Below are positions 1-6,319 of a stretch of DNA of 58,668 nucleotides, one piece after another (position 1 is the stretch's first letter; the number at the start of each line of letters is the position of its first letter). This DNA comes from Hyalangium gracile (GTDB lineage Bacteria > Myxococcota > Myxococcia > Myxococcales > Myxococcaceae), in contig NZ_JAHXBG010000045.1 in the NCBI RefSeq assembly GCF_020103725.1, positions 1 to 58,668 of the forward strand, written 5' to 3'. Under the pieces are notes generated by a model. That model saw only the letters and a list, made by a program, of their open reading frames with translations, had not been told where the DNA came from and searched no databases. Position numbers and translations under genes: made by a program.

Positions 1-114
1 GCTCTCGGCTCTTCATCATCCCGCCACCCTGCACCTCCAGAGCTCCGACTACCACCTGGGTAGGACCGGGGGTTTACCCTGAATCCGCCTGATCTTGCCC
101 AATGTCCACGCGTG

Positions 115-217
115 CCGGGTTTAGGCACCTTGGGCGGCATGATGCACGCCACACCAACCACCCGACAGCGGACGCGGCGGGCGCCCACTCTTCCCACCTG
201 GAAGGGGCGCGCGTACC
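115..217. repeat. Imperfect direct repeat, copy A
   Basis: This stretch recurs about 186 nt downstream at 301-405. Shared blocks include CCGGG, GGCACC, TGGGCG, CATG, CACGC, CGGGCGCCC and CTTCCCA. By eye the copies match at roughly two thirds or more of positions. The rest of 1-698 shows no gene I can support. A frame open across both copies has no recognisable protein and no convincing ribosome binding site. I do not recognise the repeat family. Confidence 0.5.
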
Positions 218-300
218 TGTTCACGGCAGCCCGCTGCTGTCTGCCGCGTTCCTGCCAAACCGGCCCAATTACGCCTAACTATACCTACTGCCCACCCGCC

Positions 301-405
301 CCGGGATTGGGCACCGTGGGCGCCATGGTTCACGCTACACAGAACGCCCCGCATCGGACGCGCCGGGCGCCCGCGCTTCCCAGGTGGGCAGCACGCGCCC
401 GCACC
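301..405. repeat. Imperfect direct repeat, copy B
   Basis: Second copy of the repeat at 115-217, in the same orientation. The two copies are separated by about 85 nt of unrelated sequence. No flanking duplication or terminal inverted repeat was seen, so there is nothing to call it a transposon. It lies upstream of the small helix-turn-helix gene of the island. Confidence 0.5.
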
Positions 406-698
406 TATCCAGCGGTGGCCAAGCCTGCCCAGCAGTGCCCAAGGCGGACAGTCGCGTTGACGGTGCGGCTCGGGACGCGAGACAACGCAGCCCGAGCAGT
501 GGGACGTGACGGCGGCCCCCGAAGCTGGGGACGGGCCGTGGTGAACGGCTCCCACAGCGCATCGTCTCTCCGTGCCACCGGAGTGCGCGCGGCTCGCCTC
601 CAAGGTTTCACGGCCTCTGGCCTCTCACGGCATGGCGTCATGCGTCCTGGAGACAGGCGCGCGGCGTCCCACCGTCAGCGGTCGGGAGACTTTCAGCC

Positions 699-1094
699 GT
701 GAAGGGGCAAGTCGAAGAACAGGACGACATCCTGCGGGCCATCTACGAGGAGCTGCGGGGGCTGCGCGAGTCCGTCAACGAGATCCACATGAAGATCAGC
801 CACGCGGCGCCTGCTCAAGTGGCGCGGGCGCGGGCTGTCTCGGTGGAGGACGTGCAAACGATACTCGGCTGCGGGCGCTCGCGGATCTTCGAATTGTTGA
901 GGAGCGGAGCGCTACGACGTGGGCCGAAGGTGGGAAGGGCCGCGATGATCTGCGCGAAGAGTCTGGAAGCGCTTCTGGAGCGCGTGGACCGCGAGCCAGT
1001 AACCCCCAGGCTCAAGCGGCGTCCCACGCGGCGAGACACTGGATGTGGGAGGAGTGAGAGCGAAGCAATACTCAGGCTGATACGCAGCGCTTAA
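699..1094 (+). CDS. Small helix-turn-helix DNA-binding protein
   Basis: A 131-residue protein starting at a GTG. It has an N-terminal amphipathic, probably coiled-coil segment (about residues 5-35, with EEQDDILRAIYEELRGLRES). A helix-turn-helix of the excisionase/MerR-like 'helix_turn_helix_17' type follows (about 46-90), with the pattern SVEDVQTILGCGRSRIFELL followed by a basic stretch. The C-terminus is Arg-rich. Such proteins often accompany tyrosine recombinases as directionality factors or element regulators, and an integrase lies 2.7 kb away in the same accessory region. That role is inference. The GTG start is chosen because GGGAGA precedes it at a usable distance. Confidence 0.6.
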   Translation: MKGQVEEQDDILRAIYEELRGLRESVNEIHMKISHAAPAQVARARAVSVEDVQTILGCGRSRIFELLRSGALRRGPKVGRAAMICAKSLEALLERVDREPVTPRLKRRPTRRDTGCGRSESEAILRLIRSA

Positions 1095-1353
1095 TCTATT
1101 CCACTTTTAACTTCCGACACGACATCGTTAAAGTCGATGGCGGACACAGGTGCACGTTTAGAGCGGCTCCAAGACTTGGCAGCTTCTTCCTCGGAGTTTC
1201 TTGCGTCTGGGGAGAGGGTTTCTCTCATAGGAGATCCTTCCGTCCGCGTCATAGCGAGACTGTACTACTTTGGTGGTATCGCCCCACGTTTACGCTCCTC
1301 CTATACAGATGATAGCCTGCAGACCCTTGGCAAAAGCCACAGAGGGGACAAAG
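1095..1353 (+). other. Spacer before the cargo genes
   Basis: Composition shifts here from GC-rich to AT-richer DNA. An 84-codon frame (1137-1391) runs through it with a short ARLERLQDLAASSSEFLASG stretch, but it has no ribosome binding site and overlaps the better-supported gene at 1354. It may be the remnant of a degraded gene. An AT-rich patch just after 1094 could hold the promoter of the cargo operon. Confidence 0.3.
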
Positions 1354-1728
1354 ATGTTGAAAATAACAAGCGCAACACTGCACAACATTAGATTGCAAAG
1401 GCAAGAAACATATATCAACAAACTACTGACCTTCATCCGAGGGCAGGCTCCCTTATTGTTCGCGAATCTACCAGATGCCGAAGCCCGAGTCAGAATTCGA
1501 GCTGCGGTCGAGTCCGCCAAGACCATCGGTGACATATCAGACGCTGGATTGGCGAAATACGCTGCATTGTGTATGCTCTGCGGGTTGGACTTTCTTCGCT
1601 CCCAAGAAATAATGTCTTTTTTCAATGAGCCAGGACGATCCTTTGACGTAAAGATCGAATGGCTGATCGCCAAAGTAACGGTCCAGTTAAGCGATGTTGC
1701 TTCTGTTCAGGACCTCCCTAGCCCGTGA
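1354..1728 (+). CDS. Small T6SS-effector-associated accessory protein (putative)
   Basis: A 124-residue all-helical protein. The ATG at 1354 is preferred because AGAGGGG lies seven bases upstream. Its pattern (Leu-rich start, an FIRGQAPLLF-like helix, then RIRAAVESAKTIGDISDAGL, AKYAALCMLCGLDF) resembles a family of about 100-150 residues. That family is commonly encoded between VgrG/Rhs genes and toxins, and usually reads like 'R...G...A..YGI..E.D...Y..LM...G..FD'. Membership is from memory of that pattern and is tentative. It ends 10 nt before the next gene, so the two are probably co-transcribed. Its base composition is clearly lower in GC than the chromosome around it, which suggests recent transfer. 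It may be an adaptor or chaperone for the effector encoded next. Confidence 0.5.
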   Translation: MLKITSATLHNIRLQRQETYINKLLTFIRGQAPLLFANLPDAEARVRIRAAVESAKTIGDISDAGLAKYAALCMLCGLDFLRSQEIMSFFNEPGRSFDVKIEWLIAKVTVQLSDVASVQDLPSP

Positions 1729-1738
1729 GGAGCACAAA

Positions 1739-2560
1739 ATGGGCGAACCTGCATTGCAACTGCTATCTACGGAAGCAGCGGTTGGTGAGGCCGCAGCGAA
1801 GCAGACAACAAGGTTGATAGTCATAGAAGGCGGGAAGAGAGCAGCACTAGCAACGGGCGAGGTTGCTGTTAGCGAAGGCGCTGTTTCAGCAGCGGCGCGA
1901 GGCGCCGGGTTGGTTCTCGGCAGCACCGCTGCAACGGTGGGAGCATTTCTTCTTGCACTGCTCTGGCCATCAAGCCTTGCGGATGGAACACTGAAGCAGC
2001 AACCGACGCAGGACGCAAACACTGCGTCCTCCGCAGTGCCACAAGCGAATGAGAAAGTCATTCAAGAATGCCCTGGGAACAAAAACTGCCCTCCGCACGA
2101 TTGGGTGGTATCGAAGCAAGGAAAATCGGTTGACGAGGCAAGAAAAGAGGCTAAAGAGCGAATTACAGAATTAAGCAAAAGCCCGTCCCAATCAGACACA
2201 ATGCGTGGCGTGGTATTCGAGCGGGATGCAATGGAACTGAACAACAAAAAGCGTCCCATCGAAACAGTTGGAACTGTCTTCAAATGTCGGCGCTGCGGGG
2301 TGGAGCAGGAAGTGGACATTATCTTCAAGGACGGGCAAATCGCTGAGTCAAAAAGCGCAAACCTGAAGTCGGTCAAAAAGAAGAGCAAGCAATCGCAACG
2401 ATTGCTCGATCTTCAATCGTTTCTGAACTGCAACAGGAGCACAAACTTCCAACCACTCGCCAAGTTAGATGCAAATCACAGCGAAGTCGACCCTGTCGCG
2501 CAAAAGTACCAGGAGCGTGGCTATGAAATTGAGCGTCTCAACACGTACACAACGAGATAG
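1739..2560 (+). CDS. Putative polymorphic/T6SS-type effector with PD-(D/E)XK-like nuclease domain
   Basis: A 273-residue protein starting at the ATG preceded by GAGGAG (1726-1731). Residues about 1-75 are Ala/Gly-rich with one hydrophobic segment (GAGLVLGSTAATVGAFLLAL), as seen in effectors that must cross or enter a membrane. The C-terminal half starts with ECPGNKNCPPHDW and carries a Cys pair (CRRC). It then has EVDIIFKDGQIAESKSA, whose D-x(n)-E-x-K arrangement matches the catalytic core of restriction-endonuclease-fold toxins. A Lys/Gln-rich helix follows. There is no signal peptide or lipobox, so Sec export is unlikely. The gene sits between a small accessory protein and a probable immunity gene (3-nt gap). 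The nuclease activity is predicted from the motif only. Confidence 0.5.
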   Translation: MGEPALQLLSTEAAVGEAAAKQTTRLIVIEGGKRAALATGEVAVSEGAVSAAARGAGLVLGSTAATVGAFLLALLWPSSLADGTLKQQPTQDANTASSAVPQANEKVIQECPGNKNCPPHDWVVSKQGKSVDEARKEAKERITELSKSPSQSDTMRGVVFERDAMELNNKKRPIETVGTVFKCRRCGVEQEVDIIFKDGQIAESKSANLKSVKKKSKQSQRLLDLQSFLNCNRSTNFQPLAKLDANHSEVDPVAQKYQERGYEIERLNTYTTR

Positions 2561-2563
2561 AGC

Positions 2564-3208
2564 ATGGCTCGCGACCTTACGTTTATCCTTTCAACCCCTC
2601 CCCTCACTTTGACCGATGCTGTGTATTTCATCGAGCGCGGCCTTGCAAAGGCTGGATATAAGCACGGGCCGACGATTTCACGCATTGACTTGAGCGACAT
2701 GCCTGGACTGAGTGCACACACGGAAGTGGATGTGTCTTTCGATGCTTCGCAACAAGGTGGCATTGCAGGTTGGCTAGCTCTTGTTATGGAATTTTTCTCG
2801 GACACATCCACCATAGACATCTCCGTAGCGCAATGGGATCAGAGATACACAAACATATACATAGACGCAAACGCAAACATCCTGTGGCGCAAGCCACGTG
2901 TCGATCATTTCAACATTTTCATTTCGACTGTCGTTGATATTGCGCGTTCCGTTCGGGCCTTGGGAGGGGTGGGCGGACTGATGTTCGACTTGAACAAAAT
3001 CACCCCGAACATGCTTCCGACCGCAATAATGAACAATGTGGCAAATCCTGGCTTTCCCTCGGAAATGGGGCTGATTGATGCTTCGGTTATGACTGAGAAC
3101 GCAGTTCATGCTACAGCAGGCAGCACCTTCGAAATCGAAACTCACGACGGCTATTGGCTTCTCTTAGCAAAGGATTTTGTGAGACTGCTTGAGACAGACC
3201 AATTATGA
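2564..3208 (+). CDS. Hypothetical protein, probable immunity partner
   Basis: A 214-residue protein whose ATG starts 3 nt after the stop of the effector gene, so the two are almost certainly translated from one mRNA. No signal peptide or transmembrane helix is evident. The sequence looks globular with alternating strand and helix (for example VDVSFDASQQGGIAGWLALV and TNIYIDANANILW). I do not recognise a family. Position directly after a toxin-like gene, similar low GC content and cytoplasmic character are what an immunity protein would show; that is inference. The reading frame ends in DQL followed by TGA. The DNA just after it still reads like protein in a shifted frame (see findings). Confidence 0.55.
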   Translation: MARDLTFILSTPPLTLTDAVYFIERGLAKAGYKHGPTISRIDLSDMPGLSAHTEVDVSFDASQQGGIAGWLALVMEFFSDTSTIDISVAQWDQRYTNIYIDANANILWRKPRVDHFNIFISTVVDIARSVRALGGVGGLMFDLNKITPNMLPTAIMNNVANPGFPSEMGLIDASVMTENAVHATAGSTFEIETHDGYWLLLAKDFVRLLETDQL

Positions 3209-3775
3209 TCGGCCTGGCCCCAAGGACTGGGCAGCTCTCTTTGGGGTTAAACAGAGCGCAGGAGTCGATTTCGACTACCAAACTCAATGGGTCGCGCAAA
3301 ACTGGGGAAATACTGTCGCAAGTTGCAACCCGCCGCTAGCCTAGAGTAGCGCGGACTTTGGCTCAAAATGCTCGGATGCTTTTGCTTGAAGGGCAGCGCA
3401 CCATCCGGCTGACTTGGGGTTTCACTGCATGCGTGGATCGACATTGATGCCCATGGGCGGATGCTTATGTTTTTCATTCTCCCACAACTCTATCGCGGCA
3501 AACCCAAGTTGAGAACTCATCAATCCTAAGATGGAAGACACGCATTGGGTAAAGCCCTGTGCTTCAAGCAAAGATTCAGGTTGATACGTCCACGCTTTCT
3601 GTCCCTCGCCGCTCGCATTTATGCGACTGTACTCCCCAATAGCTTCACTCCGCCCTATTGTGCTGCTCTTACCTAGCCAGTTCGCCAAGAGACAGCATAC
3701 ACTAGGCGTTTAGCTCCCATGCCCAAAGCGGTCACGTACCCGGTGAGGACACCGGACGGGAAGGGGACACGATAC
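3209..3775. other. Gap between cargo and integrase; no confident gene
   Basis: About 570 nt of AT-richer DNA. From 3207 to 3341 the +1-shifted frame reads KDWAALFGVKQSAGVDFDYQ and WVAQNWGNTVAS before a stop, which looks like decayed coding sequence. On the minus strand an 88-codon frame (3422-3688, TTG start, no clear ribosome binding site) has no recognisable domain. The integrase gene ends at 3776. Confidence 0.35.
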
Positions 3776-4969
3776 TCAGGCAGATTCGGCCAATTTGAGC
3801 GCAGCACGGCGGACAGGCAGCACGACGGGATCCTCTGGGTGCTCCAGCTTGATCGGGATCTTGATCATCGGGGGCACCTTCACGTTCTCGTAAAACCGTT
3901 TCGTGGTCTGCGCGGAATGGTGGCCCACTACGGCAGCAACAGCCGACAGGGGCAGCCCTCCCGACTTGGGCCGCACTTCCTGTCCGCACTCCGAGGCCCA
4001 CGTTACGAAGCTATGGCGCAGTTCTCCGAAGCGCACCAGAGGCAGCCGCGCCGCCTTGCACGCACGACGCACCACGCGGCGGATATGGCTGTCCACGGGA
4101 GCCGCGCCGCGCGCCTGGAGACGTTGCACCGCTCCCAACGTCTGACGGTCGATGCTCTGGCGGTGGACCTGTCCGCTCTTGTGAATGAACGTGACGGTTG
4201 CGGCGATCTCGCCCGTTTCTTCCACGAGGGACACCTTGCCCTCTCCGCTCGCCAGCCGTTCGATCTCCGTGCCATGCATCCCCGTTTTGGCGTGGATGCA
4301 CAGCACGTCCCGCACGCATTGAACGTCCGTGCGGCGCCGCGTCTCCTCGCGGTTGAAGTTGGCGAATTCCCACCCACTGATCGCCCGGTACAGCCGCTCG
4401 ATCGTTTCGATGCTGTAACCCTTCTCCCGCACGGACTTCTCGGGACGGGCCACAGGGATTTTCAGCGAGATCGACGCGTCCTCGCCCGCAGTCAGTGCGC
4501 CCTCTACCTCCCGCAGCCACGCGCAGAAGGACTTGAGCGCGGTAATCCGGTTCTTGCGTGCGGTCTTGTGCTTCTTCAACTCCCGCAGCAGGTCCTGAAG
4601 AGTGACGGTGCGCAGGTCGCGCCCCGCGAAGTCTTCCGCCCACGCGGCCAAGTAGAAACCGACGTTCTTAGCGTAGCGCTCGGTTGTCCCCTTGCTCTGC
4701 ATGTGCTCCAGGTAGCGGGCTACGCTGGCCGCGTCCATGTAGACGGCGGACTCGTTTTTGATCTTCTGCGCCTCGCCTCGCGTGCGGTAGCCCTCGGGAT
4801 CCCTCAGGAAGAGGGCAAGCTCCGCTTCCGCTTCCGCCTCGCTGCGTGCGTCCAGGTGGATCGTGTAGTTCCGCCCGTTGATCATCTTGCGCAGCACATA
4901 GACGGGTCGCCCGTCCTTGCCCGCGAACATCCGCCCCCCCTTCCACTTGCCGATCCACTCCTTGCCCAT
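3776..4969 (-). CDS. Tyrosine recombinase / phage-type integrase
   Basis: A 397-residue site-specific recombinase. An N-terminal arm-binding-type region (about 1-70) is followed by a SAM-like core-binding domain (about 75-170, YLEHMQSKGTTERYAKNV) and a C-terminal catalytic domain. Catalytic elements visible are LRHSF (Arg about 318), VVGHHSAQTTKRFYEN with the His box, and the nucleophile Tyr about 360. Two usual positions differ. The first Arg, normally in TGxRxxE, is His232 (TGMHGTEIERL), and the His of HxxR is Gly (FGELR). The start at 4969 is chosen over an upstream ATG because GGAGG precedes it. It lies at the right edge of the accessory island beside TTTGGTCC repeats and a tRNA-like sequence, so it probably mobilised the island. 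Confidence 0.85.
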   Translation of the reverse strand: MGKEWIGKWKGGRMFAGKDGRPVYVLRKMINGRNYTIHLDARSEAEAEAELALFLRDPEGYRTRGEAQKIKNESAVYMDAASVARYLEHMQSKGTTERYAKNVGFYLAAWAEDFAGRDLRTVTLQDLLRELKKHKTARKNRITALKSFCAWLREVEGALTAGEDASISLKIPVARPEKSVREKGYSIETIERLYRAISGWEFANFNREETRRRTDVQCVRDVLCIHAKTGMHGTEIERLASGEGKVSLVEETGEIAATVTFIHKSGQVHRQSIDRQTLGAVQRLQARGAAPVDSHIRRVVRRACKAARLPLVRFGELRHSFVTWASECGQEVRPKSGGLPLSAVAAVVGHHSAQTTKRFYENVKVPPMIKIPIKLEHPEDPVVLPVRRAALKLAESA

Positions 4970-4986
4970 GTCGTTACCGCCTCCGG

Positions 4987-5026
4987 TTTGGTCCTTTTTT
5001 GGTCCCAAAAAACCGGATTTGGTCCC
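4987..5026. repeat. Three TTTGGTCC direct repeats upstream of the integrase
   Basis: TTTGGTCC occurs at 4987-4994, 4998-5005 and 5018-5025, in the same orientation, immediately upstream of the integrase start. Clustered short direct repeats next to int are typical of arm-type or regulatory binding sites of integrases. That function is inferred. Confidence 0.45.
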
Positions 5027-5089
5027 GAAATGCAAGCGCCGCCCCCATTCTCAGAGGACGGCGCCTTGAAAGCGGCGGGTTGCTCGGCT

Positions 5090-5165
5090 TGGAAGCGGCG
5101 GCAATCGAACCCGCCGCTCGATGCCCTCCGACGAGAGCGGGCCAGCTCGGTCGAGCGCCGTTTCC
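5090..5165 (-). other. Degenerate tRNA-like sequence, possible attachment site
   Basis: Read on the minus strand this 76-nt stretch begins GGAAACG and ends CGCTTCC-A, which pair as a 7-bp acceptor stem with one mismatch. Before the 3' strand lies GCGGG-TTCGATT-GCCGC, a T-arm with the TTCGATT loop and four of five stem pairs. The 3' end looks like that of a selenocysteine-type tRNA (…CCGCTTCC). The D and anticodon arms are not formed and no CCA is encoded, so it is not a functional standard tRNA. It lies 121 nt upstream of an integrase reading in the same direction, the classic tRNA-int arrangement, so it may be an att site or a decayed tRNA. Confidence 0.4.
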
Positions 5166-5531
5166 GTAAGACTGCCCAGCACGCCTCTCCCAGAGCGGGC
5201 TTGGCGGAGTTCCATGGGAGTCCATCGGTAGTGTGTGCCCTGCTGCCCCCGGCTACTTTCTCCTGAGCGTGGGCACTGTCTTCTCTCAATGCGAAGGCCG
5301 AGTCTCCATTGGCGTGGAGCTCCTGTTGGGCTGTGGAGTACGGCTCACCTGCTTCGGACCGGGCCCTCACCACTAGACGCGCCCGACTGTGAACGATCTG
5401 GAGGCGAGGGGAACCTCTACGCCGGCGCCCGGGACGCTTGTCTATGTGCTTGATTGCGTGCCATGCTTTAACAGAGACGGAAACCCACCCTGAAGGAAAC
5501 TCGGAGGCACGTTGCTCAGAAGAAAGCCCTC
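5166..5531. other. No gene recognised
   Basis: About 370 nt to the right of the tRNA-like element. Short open frames exist on both strands but none has a ribosome binding site with a recognisable product. The composition is intermediate. The stretch probably marks the junction between the island and the chromosome. Confidence 0.4.
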
Positions 5532-6008
5532 GTGAGGCTCTTGCTGCTCGTCGTTGTGGGGGGAGGGGCGGGCTATCAATATTATCAGATCATGCATGCC
5601 TCTGTGCACGTTGCTCCTCGTGAAAGCGTCTCCTTGGGCCAGCCACCAAGCCAACGGGATGGGGGGAGGGAAACAATCCAGGCGATGCAGGAACCGGCGA
5701 GAGCATTGAGGTGATGCCCTTTGATGGGAGCGTCCTCGACGCTGCTGGGACAAGGGACTTCAGCAACAGGTATCTTTCAACAGTGATTATCTCGCTCCAG
5801 CCACCCTTGGAAGGAGCGGACTGTAGCGGCGTTGTTGTCGGGCCCAGGCAGGTGCTCACCGCTGCTCATTGTGTCTGCAAGCCCAAGCCTCCCTCTGCCA
5901 CCCATGGCAAGCCTGCGGTGGTGGACAGCAGTCACTGTCCGGAGCAGGCGTATGCGACGACAGCCCGCGGCGACATGGAGAACCGCATCAAGGAGCAGCA
6001 ACTGGGTC
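5532..6008 (+). pseudogene. Broken trypsin-like (S1) serine protease
   Basis: A GTG-started frame encodes a short hydrophobic anchor (RLLLLVVVGGGAGYQYYQ, from 5532). The continuation lies in another frame after a run of six G residues near 5659-5664, consistent with a frameshift. The second frame contains NRYLSTVIISLQPP and CSGVVVGPRQVLTAAHCVC, the strand and catalytic-His motif (TAAHC) of chymotrypsin-fold proteases. Similarity stops near 6008. The catalytic Asp and Ser regions are absent, so only the N-terminal third of the protease remains and it cannot be active. The break coincides with a stretch that resembles a transposase tail. Confidence 0.6.
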
Positions 6009-6138
6009 TGTCAAGGTGGCCGCCATCGTCCGCGTCAGCGTCCGCCGCGTCGCGCTCTCGCTGAGCGCGGCGGCGCCGGTGCGTGAGCTCTTCGCACGCG
6101 TCGCCGAACAGCTCCGCGAAGTCCCCACTCCCTCCTGA
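6009..6138 (+). pseudogene. Possible transposase C-terminal remnant
   Basis: The frame ending at 6138 reads VKVAAIVRVSVRRVALSLSA then APVRELFARVAEQL. This basic-strand plus 'ELF.RV...L' ending resembles the last 40 residues of IS4-type DDE transposases. Nothing upstream in that frame belongs to a transposase. It sits exactly where the broken protease stops, so an insertion followed by deletion is plausible. The rest of the gap to 6319 shows nothing else. Confidence 0.25.
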
Positions 6139-6319
6139 CGCCTCGCAGTTCTTTGACAACCTCGATGGACCCCAACGCCGGCCGGTGCACGCCTCTGTCA
6201 TGCCCGCAGCACGCTGCCGAGCGGCCATTTGCCACGCGCGGCGCGCAGATGCCGCCAATTGATGCCGCTCTGCACGACGCGCTCCTTCGTGTGACAGATC
6301 CGGGCTAGCTTCGCGCCCC

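Noticed and set aside
112-702. A 196-codon frame on the plus strand spanning the direct repeats
   Set aside because: It has no recognisable domain and no ribosome binding site, and its 'protein repeat' is explained by the DNA repeat. Several other frames are open here because of high GC.
3422-3688. An 88-codon minus-strand gene
   Set aside because: It has a TTG start, no ribosome binding site and no domain. It may be coding, but the support is too thin.
5090-5165. A functional tRNA gene
   Set aside because: The acceptor and T-arm pair, but there is no valid D-arm or anticodon loop and a mismatch closes the T-loop. It was kept only as a tRNA-like element.
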